A DNA stretch of 64,000 bases. Source: BPGX01 sp035405785 (GTDB lineage: Bacteria; Bacteroidota; Bacteroidia; B-17B0; Aurantibacillaceae). The stretch lies in NCBI GenBank assembly GCA_035405785.1, contig DAONJS010000010.1:1-64000 (forward strand), given 5' to 3'. The first letter of the stretch is position 1. Every line of letters starts with the position of its first letter. The notes beneath the pieces are model-generated. The model ran no database searches and had not been told where the DNA came from. It worked only from the letters and a program-made list of their open reading frames with translations. Positions 33,724 through 43,482 of this stretch are shown here, piece after piece. The position numbers and the translations under genes are program-made.

Positions 33724-34302
33724 ATGACTGATACTGAAAATTTAAAAGTAAAAACAATTAGCACAAGGGTTTCAATTGCACACACTTCAAATAATGATAC
33801 TAAAATTTGGAGTTTAGTAATTTTACCTTATGTAGAAAAAACAAAAATGTGGGGATTGTTGTTATGGATTATTGCATGGACAGTTAGTGGATTGATAATT
33901 ATTGGAAGTTATAAAGTATCAGTTAATTCAGAACAAAAGTTATTTATTATCATCTTTACATTTTTCTGGTTGTATTATGAATGGAAGATGATAAATGTTT
34001 ACATCTGGAAAAAATGGGGAAAGGAAAAAGTGTGGATAAAAGACGATACGCTTTATATTGAGGAAGATGTGTTGAATAAAAAAAGAATAAAGAAGTTTAA
34101 GACAAGAGACATAAATTCAGTAGAAATGGTTGAGTTTGATGAAAAGTCGTTTCTTGATTTTATTTCAAATAGTTTTTGGAATAAAGGAAAGGCAAGAGTA
34201 AAAGTAAATGTATTAGGAAAAGATTATTATTTTGCTTATCAAATAACAGACTCAGAAGCAAGAGAGATAGTGAAAGAATTGAAGAGAGAGGTGGTGAGGT
34301 AA
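33724..34302 (+). CDS. hypothetical membrane protein
   Basis: A 192-residue protein I cannot assign. Residues 1-35 are cytoplasmic-looking and Thr/Ser-rich. Two TM helices (about 43-62 and 73-92) form a hairpin. The C-terminal ~95 residues (KEKVWIKDDTLYIEEDVLNK, FKTRDINSVEMVEFDEKSF, FAYQITDSEAREIVKELKRE) look like a small beta/alpha domain similar to bacterial PH-like membrane proteins. It starts 28 bp after the E2 stop, so it may be cotranscribed, and ends 2 bp from the convergent sulfotransferase. Confidence 0.6.
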   Translation: MTDTENLKVKTISTRVSIAHTSNNDTKIWSLVILPYVEKTKMWGLLLWIIAWTVSGLIIIGSYKVSVNSEQKLFIIIFTFFWLYYEWKMINVYIWKKWGKEKVWIKDDTLYIEEDVLNKKRIKKFKTRDINSVEMVEFDEKSFLDFISNSFWNKGKARVKVNVLGKDYYFAYQITDSEAREIVKELKREVVR

Positions 34303-34304
34303 AA

Positions 34305-35366
34305 TCACGCCTCTACCATTCTTTTACCTCTCACTTTCTTGATTAAAATTTTAATTGAAATAGGTATCTTCAAATACAATTTCAAAAACCAGTATCTTTT
34401 TAAACTTGCTTTTAATAATTGACATTTGTCTGTAATGCTTAATGGTGCTGTGCCGTATTCATATAAATCATAGTTCAGATATTGTGCAGTTTTTCCGCAA
34501 ATTGTTGCAATTTTTTTTAGTTGAATTTCACTTAATTCTTTTTTCCACAAGCCAATTTTATCTTTAGATATGGGCTTTAATAATCCGCTGTGAAAATCTA
34601 ACATTCTATGATAATACGCTTCACCAACAACAGGCCTTTTGTATTCTATAAATTTTTTGTAATTCTCTTGAAAGTTTAACATTTCAGGAAAAAACTTAAC
34701 TTCTAAAAATTGACAAATGTTTTGAATAGTTTTTTCTGTTTGTAAAATCAAATCTTCATAATGCACTACAAGTATTTTTTCTTTGGGAATTTTTTCAAAC
34801 AGATATTGCACATTTTTGTATGTATCATTCCAAATGCCCGCCATATACACAATATCCGATGTATTGTGCAAATTTCTTTTTTTTCTAATTAATACATTAT
34901 CTCTTACATCTCTTGTCAAAATAATATATTTTGAATCAGGAAAAATTTTCAACACATCTTTAATGTAATACAAATACTTAATTTGTTTATCAACGAAAAC
35001 CTTTAAGTTTGATTTATCTTTTACATCAAAAAAATGCCAATAAATAAGCCGAAGTAGAGTAGGGTAGGGTAAGTGTTCTTTGTGTGCTAATAAATTTTTT
35101 TCAAATACTTTTATATCACTAAAAAACATTTTCAAATTCTTTTCTGACAAATACACAAAATCATGAACTAAATCTTGGATTTCTTTTTCAGTATAAGTAA
35201 CTTTTTGATGATATTTTGGATATAAATAAAGTGCAAATAATTCTTCTGATGTAGCAAGTATTTCAGGAGATTGATTAAGTATTGCATTTAATAAACTGCT
35301 TCCTGTTCTTTCTGTGCAAAGAATAAAGTGAATAGGTAATTGTTTTATTTTATTTATATCAAGCAT
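34305..35366 (-). CDS. sulfotransferase family protein
   Basis: A 353-residue PAPS-dependent sulfotransferase-fold protein. The 5'-phosphosulfate loop is FILCTERTGSSLLNAILNQS near residue 15. The 3'-phosphate segment is YIILTRDVRDNVLIRKKRNL (about 150). YEDLILQTEKTIQNICQFL matches the common 'YEDL' region. No signal peptide. The acceptor is unknown. It overlaps the upstream MFS gene by 8 bp, so it is translationally coupled and last in a four-gene operon. It requires PAPS, yet no APS kinase gene is in this window. Confidence 0.8.
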   Translation of the reverse strand: MLDINKIKQLPIHFILCTERTGSSLLNAILNQSPEILATSEELFALYLYPKYHQKVTYTEKEIQDLVHDFVYLSEKNLKMFFSDIKVFEKNLLAHKEHLPYPTLLRLIYWHFFDVKDKSNLKVFVDKQIKYLYYIKDVLKIFPDSKYIILTRDVRDNVLIRKKRNLHNTSDIVYMAGIWNDTYKNVQYLFEKIPKEKILVVHYEDLILQTEKTIQNICQFLEVKFFPEMLNFQENYKKFIEYKRPVVGEAYYHRMLDFHSGLLKPISKDKIGLWKKELSEIQLKKIATICGKTAQYLNYDLYEYGTAPLSITDKCQLLKASLKRYWFLKLYLKIPISIKILIKKVRGKRMVEA

Positions 35367-36738
35367 TGATAAGTTGTTTCTTTTTATTAGCCACTATACC
35401 ATACACACAAAGATATGCAAAACACAGCATTCCTACTACATAACTCAAATTAATTCCAAATGGTTTTGAAAGATATGCCTGAAATACACTAATCCATCCG
35501 CCACCCATTATCATCATAATAAGTAAACTTGATACAATGCCTGTATTTTTGCCCATTTTATAGAGTGCAATTTCAAATATACAAGGCCATAAAGTTGAGC
35601 AAAATAAACCCACTGCAAGAATATTAAAAATTGAAAATGTAGATTGTGTAATAATACCTAATCCAATCAAAGTAAATCCAGCAATAGAGTAATATGTGAG
35701 TTGCCTTGCTGCATCGCCTTTTGAAAGGTAATCTAAAATTATCATTACAACAATATATACTAACATCCATTCAATGTTTGGAATACTTTTGTGATTAATA
35801 AGCAAAATTATATTGATTAAACTATATGCCAGTAAAGGAAAAATAATTTTCAATAAAGATTTTTTCCATTTTGATTCTGCGAATATATCAGCCGCAGAAG
35901 CCCATCTGCCAATCATCAAACATCCCCAATATAATGAAATGTAAGGTGCTACTTCACTTGTTGAAATGTTTGCTTTTTGCTTTGCAAATTCTGCAAAATT
36001 TGCAGCAGTAGATACTTCCACGCCAACATAAGTAAATATCGCTAACATCCCCATCCAAACTTGTGGTTGTTTAATAAGTGATGTTATTTCACTGAATTGC
36101 TGAATGCTTTGTGTTTCGGCATTGAAATCAAATTTCATTTTCTGAAAGAAAAATATTACAGCAATAATGATAAACATTGCACCTAATATCAAATAAGGAT
36201 ACATTAAATGTTCAATAGATGAAAGTTGTGTTGAATTTTTGAAAACAGCATAAGATACAATGAGTGGGCCAATGGTTGTGCCAATGTTATTGATACCACC
36301 TGCTAAACTTAATCTTTGCGAACCAAATGAAACATCACCAGCATTGATAACAATAGGATTAGCAGCAGTTTGTTGTAATGAAAAACCTAATCCGATAATA
36401 AACAATCCAGTGATGAGTGCAACAAATGAACTGCTCTGTGCTGCAGGAATAAAGAGCAATGAGCCAATAAATGAAATCAATAATCCAATACTTAATCCCT
36501 TTGAATATCCTGTAACTTGAAGCAAATCATTTTTGAGATAAAAACTAATCAGCAAATACAATATACTTCCAATTGTATAAGCGAAATAAAAAACAAATGA
36601 AATCATTTGAGATTGCCATTGTTCAATGTGTAAATGGTCTTTGAAAATAGGAATAAGCACATCATTACTTGCGGCTACAAATCCCCAAAAGAAAAACAAA
36701 CCAACAACGCTGTAAAATACCGATGAAGTTTTTTTCAT
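35359..36738 (-). CDS. FHS/GluP-type sugar MFS transporter
   Basis: A 459-residue integral membrane protein with about twelve TM helices. The fucose/glucose permease group is suggested by GLFFFWGFVAASNDVLIPIF at TM1, SFVFYFAYTIGSILYLLISF, LGFSLQQTAANPIVINAG and LAGGINNIGTTIGPLIVSYA. The second half contains FTYVGVEVSTAANFAEF and GGGWISVFQAYLSK. It probably imports a hexose, deoxyhexose or amino sugar by proton symport. Third gene of the TPR-barrel-MFS-sulfotransferase operon, 5 bp after the barrel gene. Confidence 0.87.
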   Translation of the reverse strand: MKKTSSVFYSVVGLFFFWGFVAASNDVLIPIFKDHLHIEQWQSQMISFVFYFAYTIGSILYLLISFYLKNDLLQVTGYSKGLSIGLLISFIGSLLFIPAAQSSSFVALITGLFIIGLGFSLQQTAANPIVINAGDVSFGSQRLSLAGGINNIGTTIGPLIVSYAVFKNSTQLSSIEHLMYPYLILGAMFIIIAVIFFFQKMKFDFNAETQSIQQFSEITSLIKQPQVWMGMLAIFTYVGVEVSTAANFAEFAKQKANISTSEVAPYISLYWGCLMIGRWASAADIFAESKWKKSLLKIIFPLLAYSLINIILLINHKSIPNIEWMLVYIVVMIILDYLSKGDAARQLTYYSIAGFTLIGLGIITQSTFSIFNILAVGLFCSTLWPCIFEIALYKMGKNTGIVSSLLIMMIMGGGWISVFQAYLSKPFGINLSYVVGMLCFAYLCVYGIVANKKKQLINA

Positions 36739-36743
36739 AACTA

Positions 36744-38405
36744 CTAATAAGGAATGTAAGTGAAACCAATCAACAAATTAAATCTTTGTGATGGATAATT
36801 ATACCATTTGTAATAGCGTAAGTTTGCGATATTTGCTAATGTTGCAAATACAGAAAGGGATTTGTTTCTTTTGTATTCTGCAGTGAAATTAAAGTCAATG
36901 ATATTTGAAAGTAGTTTGTAATTATTATTGATGGAAGTTTTAGCCCATCTTTCGCTGATTAGAAAGGCATCTGTTTTGAATAAAAAATTTTCATTGAGTG
37001 TATATTGTGCTGATAATTGTGCTTTGTAAATGGGCTTTTGCCATGGTTTAATGAAATTCTTTAATTGATAATAATAGTAACTTCCCGATGCCATTATTTT
37101 TAGTTGATTGATGGCATCATAGCGAATTTGAGCGTTCAATGAATACAATGTAGTGTTATCATATTCTACCATATATTGATTGTTGATATTTAAGTTTCTA
37201 TCATAATAGATATTAAAGAAGTGCAAACTATCCCATCTTTCATAATTGCCTTGAATAATATAATCTGTTTTTGAACTTAATCTGCCTTTGAATCCTGCAA
37301 ATATATTGATGGACTGATTTGAATTAGTTAAGTGTATGCCTTTGTTTAATGAATAAAAAATGGTATTGATAAATGGATTTTCATCAGATAATGATTTGAT
37401 GCTGTTTTTGTTAAGTTGTCCATCAATGCCTGCAAATGTTTCAATGATGTGATGATACATATTGTAGTTGATAAAAAACACAGGATAAAAATAAAACTTT
37501 TTAGCATAAAAAACATCTAATGTTGTTTTAATTCCTACACGAATTTCTATGTTTTCATTTTTTGATAAAAAGTATGGAGATAGAGTAAAAATGTGGTTAT
37601 TCAAAGTATCTTTGTTGAGTTTATGATTGTAAAAATCATAATTGACATTGAGGAAAAAATTTTCTTGATGTATAAAAGTATTAAGTGTAGCATTTAGTTT
37701 AATATTGTTTTCTCTTGCATCTTGATAGTTTTGTAAGTTATAGTATGATATTAAAATATCGTGATGAATTTTTGATGAATCGTTGTAATTACTTTTAATT
37801 TTCAATGAAGGCGACCAATAATAATATTGTTGTCTGTAAAAATTTTTGTCAGAAAATTTGTTGACAGAAGTATCAAAGCCATAGTTGTATAATTTATTAT
37901 TAGAATAATCTAAATTGAATTTGAGAAAATGTTTTTCAATGTATTTTTCTGCAAATGCAGATGCTGTATGGTCTGTAAATCCACTGTATCCAACATTTTG
38001 AAGTTGTTTGTCTGATGCTAAAAGATTGTAGTAAATGCCATAACGGATATTTTTGTCGTTTTTATTTCCAAAATAAAGTTCTAACAAGGGCATATTATAC
38101 ATAAAGCCATATCCACCTTTGATGTAGGAACGATGTGCGTTCCAAACATATTTTTCTTTGTATTTTGCAAAGGTTAATGGTTCTAATTGATATTTTTTAT
38201 AAATAGGAAAAGAATTGATGGAGTAATTAAAGTTGGTGATTTTTTTAATAGTATCTGCAATTTCAGGGTTATCGGAAAGTTTATTAGCGGCTTTGATAAT
38301 GGGCTGAAAATGTGATTGCACATTAAAACTAATATCCTGCACTTGAGATAAAATGGTGTTTGTAATCATTGTGCAGGTAAATAAAATTAAGTGTATTTTT
38401 TTCAT
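36744..38405 (-). CDS. plug-less outer-membrane beta-barrel protein (putative porin/TonB-receptor-like)
   Basis: A 553-residue outer-membrane protein. Signal peptide MKKIHLILFTCTMITNTILS. A short N-terminal segment (about 20-85) is followed by alternating amphipathic beta strands to the end, with AHRSYIKGGYGFMYNMPLLE and YSGFTDHTASAFAEKY near the start of the barrel and a terminal aromatic strand (RFNLLIGFTYIPY). No TonB plug domain or carboxypeptidase-like domain is visible. It resembles Bacteroidota 'TonB-dependent receptor/putative porin' proteins encoded beside ~1000-residue TPR proteins, which is the arrangement here (9-bp gap). Confidence 0.75.
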   Translation of the reverse strand: MKKIHLILFTCTMITNTILSQVQDISFNVQSHFQPIIKAANKLSDNPEIADTIKKITNFNYSINSFPIYKKYQLEPLTFAKYKEKYVWNAHRSYIKGGYGFMYNMPLLELYFGNKNDKNIRYGIYYNLLASDKQLQNVGYSGFTDHTASAFAEKYIEKHFLKFNLDYSNNKLYNYGFDTSVNKFSDKNFYRQQYYYWSPSLKIKSNYNDSSKIHHDILISYYNLQNYQDARENNIKLNATLNTFIHQENFFLNVNYDFYNHKLNKDTLNNHIFTLSPYFLSKNENIEIRVGIKTTLDVFYAKKFYFYPVFFINYNMYHHIIETFAGIDGQLNKNSIKSLSDENPFINTIFYSLNKGIHLTNSNQSINIFAGFKGRLSSKTDYIIQGNYERWDSLHFFNIYYDRNLNINNQYMVEYDNTTLYSLNAQIRYDAINQLKIMASGSYYYYQLKNFIKPWQKPIYKAQLSAQYTLNENFLFKTDAFLISERWAKTSINNNYKLLSNIIDFNFTAEYKRNKSLSVFATLANIANLRYYKWYNYPSQRFNLLIGFTYIPY

Positions 38406-38414
38406 AGTTATAAA

Positions 38415-41400
38415 TTATTGTTGTTGTTTTGATTCTTGATATTCATCAAATAGTTTGTCAAATAAATCTTTATTTTCTTTGTTAGTTTCATTTTGATTTA
38501 ATGCTCTGTTTACTTCATCTAATTTTTGTTGTGCAGTTTTCAAAATTTCATCTTTTACTTTAGCAGTAAGAATAGTTTCTAAAATAATTTTTGCATTAGC
38601 ATAATCTTTTTGTTGCATATAAGCATCGGCTAATACAAGCATTCCTTCTGCATTTATTTCATCATTTGTATATTGATAAGATAAAAGTTCATTGATAGCA
38701 TTTTCACATTGTTTGTAATTACCCTGACCTAAATAAATTTTAGCCGCATATACATAACTTCTTGCACCATTAGAGTTTTTGAGTTGTTTGGGAAGTGTAG
38801 TAAATTCTTTCAATGCTTCATTATATTGTTGTTGTTCATATAATGCAAGGGCTTTGTAGTATTTGGCTTCTTTTATTTGATTATCATTTGCTTTGTTTGA
38901 ATTTGATAAAATAAAGTTACTTAATTCCAATACTTTTGAATAATCTTGTAATTGCACAGCAGATTTAAGAGCAAACCATTTTGCTTGAAAAACATTAGCA
39001 GGTTCTTCGGTTGTTTCTGCGTATTTTAATAATAATGGAAGTGCTTCTGAATAATTTTTTTGTTTGTAAAAATAAAATGATGTTTTGGCTAATGCATCTT
39101 CTGTAAATAAGAAGCGATTAGAATGACGAACAATAACTAAATAATGTTCAATTGATTTTTGGATATTGCTTGAATCACTTGAATTGTAAAGACATTCAGC
39201 AATACAATAATGTGCTTCCATTGCATTCTTTCCATCAGGAAATTTTTGCAGATATTCTTCAAATAAGGATTTTGCTTTTTCACAATTTTTTTGATTGTAA
39301 TAATAATCTTTTGCTGATTCATATAAAGAGTTTTCAACTTGATTGACAGATAAAGGATTTCCAATTGCTTCAAAATATCTTTCCATTTCAGCAATTTGCC
39401 CTTTACTTTCAAAAATCTTTTTAATAACAGGTAATACTTCCTGTGCTTCACTGCTATTAGGATTATTTTTTACTACTTTGTCTAAATATAAAAATGCTTT
39501 GTCATCATTTTTTTGCGAATAATAAATTAATCCCAGCGAAACCATTGCTTTTATTGATGAAGGATGATTAGGATAAGCACTTAAAAATTTTTCGTAATAC
39601 TGAATGGCTGATGAATTCAATTTCATATCATTGTTGTAAGTATCGGCTATTTCAAGTAAGGCAAGTGGTGTATAATCAGATTTTGGATAATTTTCAGTAA
39701 GTGTTTTTAATAATGAAACTTTTTCATCAAACTTTTTCAATAAACCAAGACACAATGCTTTTTGATACATAGCATAGTCGGTTTCGGTTTTATTTAATTG
39801 AATGGCTTTGGAGTAATATTCTACAGCCATAGGATAATTTTGTTGCAAAAAGAAACAATCACCTGCACGAATAGCCGCATCAGATTTTTTAGTATAATCA
39901 TTAGAATTACTGTTGGCAAATTTTGAAAAGAATACAGCGGCTTCTGCAATATCACCTTCGTTTTGTCTTTTTAAGTAACAATAAGCAATGTTGTAATTAC
40001 TAACTTCGTATTCCTTCATTGATGGGGCAAATGGGAGTAATTGAAATTTTTTCCAGTAAGTAATAGCAGTTGAATAATCTTTATTTTGAAAATAAATTTC
40101 TGCAAGCCAGTAATGTGCTAATGTTGTAAATACAGATTCATTAGCAGTTTTAATAGTTTTATTAAAATATAATTCTGCAAGTGGATAATTTTTATCATTA
40201 AAATATCTGACTGCTAAATTGAAAAGTAATCTTTGATGGATTTGCTCAATTTGTGGTGTTTTTACAGATATTTTATCAATGGTTTCTAATGCTTTTTCAT
40301 AGTTTTTTGTGGTAGCATAAGCATTGATAAGATATTGAAGGGCTTCATCTTTACGATGTGAAAGAGGATATTCATTGATATATTGTGTAAAAGCATTGAT
40401 GGTTTCATTGAATGGGCTGTAATCTAATTCATAAGAAAGTTTAGCAAAGTTGAACAAAGCATCTTCTTTTATAGATGGAATAAAATTTAATTTTGATGCA
40501 CCATAAAAAGCATTTTTGGCTTTGTCTTTTTGATTAAGTTTTAAATAGCAATCTGCTAAATGATACCAAGCATTTTGTGCAATAGAATCTTCCTGACCTA
40601 TTGATTTTTCAAAGTATTTAGCCGCATTCTCATAATTTTTTTGTTGATAATATGCGTAACCAAGTAAATAATTACCTTGATTATTTAAGCCGCTTAATTG
40701 ATTTGCTTTTTCAAGTGCTTCTGCACATTTATCATATTGTTTCAGATTAAAATATGATTCACCAAGCATTCTTTGAATTTCAGGAAGTTTTTGATAAAAC
40801 AATGAATCTTTGATAAGTTTATTAGTAGTTGAAATAACATCCTGAAATTTGTTTTGAATAAAATAAATGTGTGTGATATAGTATGGAATGATTACAGCAT
40901 AGTTATTATCTTTTTCTAATTTCAAGAAGTTTTCAAGTGCAGGTTCGTATTTTTTTTGTTGATATGCAATGTGAGCGTAGTAGTAAGTAGCGTGATTGTA
41001 ATAAGGATTATCAGTATCTTTCAGTTCATAAAATTCTGCTGATGCTTCATTCAAATGCCCTGTTTCCATTAAAGAGTAGCCCTTTTTGTAGCGATACTCA
41101 AAATATCTTTCTTTTGATAAAACATCACTATCAATTTTTTTGAAAGTATTTATTACATCCTGATATTTTTTCTTTTTGAAATATAAATCACCTAAGTAAA
41201 AAAGAGCATCATTAACTTTTGTAGATTCTGGATGTTTGCTTACAAAATTTTTCAAGAGCAATTCAGCATCCTTGTTTTCTAAATAATAAGCACAAACTGC
41301 TTGATAATATTCAGCATCAACAGATAATAATTGTTCTTTATTTTTTGATTGATTGTATTTATCAAAGAGTTGGTAAGCATTTGAATAATCTTTATTATCA

Positions 41401-41519
41401 AATAATTCAGTTGCTTTTTTAAATAATGCATTATCATCTGTAAAATATAAAGTTTTTTGAGCATTGATGTTTTGAAAAAAACAAAAAGAAATCAGCACTA
41501 AAATTTGAAAGTGTTTCAT
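38415..41519 (-). CDS. large exported tetratricopeptide repeat protein
   Basis: A 1034-residue periplasmic or outer-membrane-associated protein. Signal peptide MKHFQILVLISFCFFQNINA; the ATG at 41519 begins it, and the longer frame upstream lacks signal features. Almost all the rest is TPR units (for example LFDNKDYSNAYQLFDKYNQS, YYQQKNYENAAKYFEKSIGQ, AEIYFQNKDYSTAITYWKKF), giving a long superhelix with about 20 or more repeats, and a Gln/Lys-rich tail. TPR spirals of this size act as protein-binding scaffolds. Operon position suggests it serves the outer-membrane barrel protein encoded 9 bp downstream. No enzyme domain. Confidence 0.85.
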   Translation of the reverse strand: MKHFQILVLISFCFFQNINAQKTLYFTDDNALFKKATELFDNKDYSNAYQLFDKYNQSKNKEQLLSVDAEYYQAVCAYYLENKDAELLLKNFVSKHPESTKVNDALFYLGDLYFKKKKYQDVINTFKKIDSDVLSKERYFEYRYKKGYSLMETGHLNEASAEFYELKDTDNPYYNHATYYYAHIAYQQKKYEPALENFLKLEKDNNYAVIIPYYITHIYFIQNKFQDVISTTNKLIKDSLFYQKLPEIQRMLGESYFNLKQYDKCAEALEKANQLSGLNNQGNYLLGYAYYQQKNYENAAKYFEKSIGQEDSIAQNAWYHLADCYLKLNQKDKAKNAFYGASKLNFIPSIKEDALFNFAKLSYELDYSPFNETINAFTQYINEYPLSHRKDEALQYLINAYATTKNYEKALETIDKISVKTPQIEQIHQRLLFNLAVRYFNDKNYPLAELYFNKTIKTANESVFTTLAHYWLAEIYFQNKDYSTAITYWKKFQLLPFAPSMKEYEVSNYNIAYCYLKRQNEGDIAEAAVFFSKFANSNSNDYTKKSDAAIRAGDCFFLQQNYPMAVEYYSKAIQLNKTETDYAMYQKALCLGLLKKFDEKVSLLKTLTENYPKSDYTPLALLEIADTYNNDMKLNSSAIQYYEKFLSAYPNHPSSIKAMVSLGLIYYSQKNDDKAFLYLDKVVKNNPNSSEAQEVLPVIKKIFESKGQIAEMERYFEAIGNPLSVNQVENSLYESAKDYYYNQKNCEKAKSLFEEYLQKFPDGKNAMEAHYCIAECLYNSSDSSNIQKSIEHYLVIVRHSNRFLFTEDALAKTSFYFYKQKNYSEALPLLLKYAETTEEPANVFQAKWFALKSAVQLQDYSKVLELSNFILSNSNKANDNQIKEAKYYKALALYEQQQYNEALKEFTTLPKQLKNSNGARSYVYAAKIYLGQGNYKQCENAINELLSYQYTNDEINAEGMLVLADAYMQQKDYANAKIILETILTAKVKDEILKTAQQKLDEVNRALNQNETNKENKDLFDKLFDEYQESKQQQ

Positions 41520-41644
41520 CGTAAAAAATTTGCGTAAAATTATAGATAGTAGTTCGTAAGATTTTACTCGCATTGAAAAAAATATCCACTTGATAGTGTT
41601 AGTAATTTTTTATTTGAATAACTCATCATCATTTTAATTCACCT

Positions 41645-41652
41645 TAACTTTG
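41645..41652 (+). promoter_or_regulatory. promoter box of the ftsE operon
   Basis: TAACTTTG matches TAnnTTTG, 18 bases before the ATG at 41671. Confidence 0.55.
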
Positions 41653-41670
41653 TGCATTCAAAATTAACTA

Positions 41671-42339
41671 ATGAGCACTGTATTAAAATATGAAAATGTA
41701 GAAATTTATCATGATGAAAATTTGATTTTAAAGAATGTCAATTTTCAAATAAATAAAGGTGATTTTGTGTATTTACTTGGAAAAAGTGGTAGTGGAAAAA
41801 CAAGTTTGATAAAAAGTATTTATGCTGATATTCCTTTGAATAAAGGGAAAGCAGAAGTTTGTGGATATAATTTATTGACTATAAAGAAAAAAGAGATTCC
41901 ATATTTACGAAGAAAAATAGGTATTGTGTTTCAGGATTTTCAACTATTGCCTGATAGAGATGTGTATGATAATTTGCTGTTTGTAATGAAAGCAACAGGA
42001 TGGGAAAATCACAATAAAATTGATGAGCGAATTAAAGAAGTATTAAAGAGTGTAGGATTATCAGATAAGTATAATAAAATGCCTTATGAACTTTCAGGAG
42101 GCGAACAGCAAAGAGTGTGCATTGCAAGAGCGTTAGTAAATCATCCTGAATTGATAATTGCCGATGAACCAACAGGAAATTTAGACCCACAAACTTCTTT
42201 AGAAATTGTTCAACTTTTAAAGCAATTAACACAAACCTCAGATACAGCAATATTATTAGCCACTCACGATATACTTGTTTATCAAAAAATAAAAGGCACT
42301 ACATTAGTGTGCGAGAATCAAACTATTACTCAAATATGA
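41671..42339 (+). CDS. ftsE: FtsE-like ABC ATPase
   Basis: A 222-residue ABC ATP-binding protein of the FtsE/LolD group. Walker A GKSGSGKTSLIKSIYA, Q-loop FQDFQLLPDRDVYDNL, signature ELSGGEQQRVCIARAL, Walker B ELIIADEPTGNLDP and H-loop LLATHDILV. The LLPDRxVYDN loop favours FtsE, which with FtsX controls peptidoglycan hydrolases at division. No ftsX is adjacent. The gene is joined to the next by an ATGA overlap, an unexpected pairing with sugar-modifying enzymes. Confidence 0.85.
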   Translation: MSTVLKYENVEIYHDENLILKNVNFQINKGDFVYLLGKSGSGKTSLIKSIYADIPLNKGKAEVCGYNLLTIKKKEIPYLRRKIGIVFQDFQLLPDRDVYDNLLFVMKATGWENHNKIDERIKEVLKSVGLSDKYNKMPYELSGGEQQRVCIARALVNHPELIIADEPTGNLDPQTSLEIVQLLKQLTQTSDTAILLATHDILVYQKIKGTTLVCENQTITQI

Positions 42340-42746
42340 AAAAATATTCAGAACCATATTTGATTGAATTTTCAAAAATTGGAAATAGTAGTGTAGGATA
42401 TATTTCTGTGGCAGAAGCACAAAAGTCAGTGCCTTTTGAAATTAAAAGAGTTTTCTGGACTTATTTTACACCCGAAGAATTAACAAGGGGACATCATGCA
42501 CACTATAATACTGAACAAATTTTAATAGCAGTAGCAGGCAGAATTATTGTGCATACTGAACTTCCTGATGGTAGAAAAAATGCATATACGCTTGAAAAGC
42601 CAAATATTGGCATATACTTACCACCACATTGCTGGCATTATATGGAATACTCACATACTGCGGTTCAATTGGTTTTAGCAAGTGCTGTGTATGATGAAAA
42701 GGATTACATTCGTGATTACAACAAATATAAAGAAGTTTATTTATGA
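42336..42746 (+). CDS. FdtA/WxcM-like sugar 3,4-ketoisomerase (cupin)
   Basis: A 136-residue cupin of the FdtA/QdtA group, which isomerises dTDP-4-keto-6-deoxyglucose to the 3-keto form for deoxy-amino sugars of surface polysaccharides. Visible motifs: KRVFWTYFTPEELTRGHHAH, NTEQILIAVAGRIIVHT and IGIYLPPHCWHYMEYSHTAV. The ATG at 42336 overlaps the ftsE stop (ATGA), so it is preferred over an upstream GTG at 42309. It is also coupled by ATGA to the next gene. Confidence 0.82.
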   Translation: MKKYSEPYLIEFSKIGNSSVGYISVAEAQKSVPFEIKRVFWTYFTPEELTRGHHAHYNTEQILIAVAGRIIVHTELPDGRKNAYTLEKPNIGIYLPPHCWHYMEYSHTAVQLVLASAVYDEKDYIRDYNKYKEVYL

Positions 42747-43477
42747 GTAAAAAAAATAAGGAGTTAACTTTTGAAGATTTTCAAAAACTGGCAAGAAAAA
42801 AAGGGCTGGCATTACCTGAAAAAATTGGCTTTCCAACATCTTATCGTGAAGGATATTATGAGGTGATATTAGAAGATATTTTTTCAAAACTGCCAATTAA
42901 TACTACAACTAAAAAAGTAGTGCTGGATATTGGATGTGGTTGTGATTTACTCACGCATAAATTGATTTCAATATGTAAACAACAAAAACATACATTGTTA
43001 TTAAATGATTCGCAAGAGATGTTAGATAATTTGCCAAAAGATAATTTTCCAAAATATATTGCGGGTAAGTTTCCATTAGAAAATCCTGTATTGAAAAGAT
43101 ATAAAGGAAAAGTAGATTTTATTTTGTGTTATAGTGTGTTATTTTATGTGTTTGCTAATGATAACATTTATCAGTTTATTCACGAAGCAGTGGATTTACT
43201 TAAATCTGGTGGAAAGATGCTAATAGGTGACATTCCTAACTATGATAAGCGAAATCGTTTTTTACAATCTGATGAAGGAAAAAAGTTTTTGAAAAATAGT
43301 AAAAATATCAAAGGTTCTACTGCACACGAAAATTTGAATCAAAAAATGGATGATACAGTCATTTTTTCTTTGATGATGAGATTAAGAAAATTTGGATGTG
43401 AAACATACTTATTACCTCAAAATCCTGCTTTACCAATGGCAAACAGAAGAGAAGATATTTTGATTGTGAAAAGGTAG
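42743..43477 (+). CDS. SAM-dependent methyltransferase, probable sugar-pathway
   Basis: A 244-residue class I methyltransferase. SAM-binding motif I is VVLDIGCGCDLLTHKLI (about 55-70). NDSQEMLDNLP resembles motif II, DFILCYSVLFYVFAN motif IV, and SGGKMLIGDIPNYDKRNRFL follows. Its start overlaps the stop of the ketoisomerase gene as ATGA, so both are likely part of one surface-sugar pathway. Acceptor unknown. It converges with the M48 peptidase gene, 5 bp away. Confidence 0.8.
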   Translation: MSKKNKELTFEDFQKLARKKGLALPEKIGFPTSYREGYYEVILEDIFSKLPINTTTKKVVLDIGCGCDLLTHKLISICKQQKHTLLLNDSQEMLDNLPKDNFPKYIAGKFPLENPVLKRYKGKVDFILCYSVLFYVFANDNIYQFIHEAVDLLKSGGKMLIGDIPNYDKRNRFLQSDEGKKFLKNSKNIKGSTAHENLNQKMDDTVIFSLMMRLRKFGCETYLLPQNPALPMANRREDILIVKR

Positions 43478-43482
43478 GGGGG

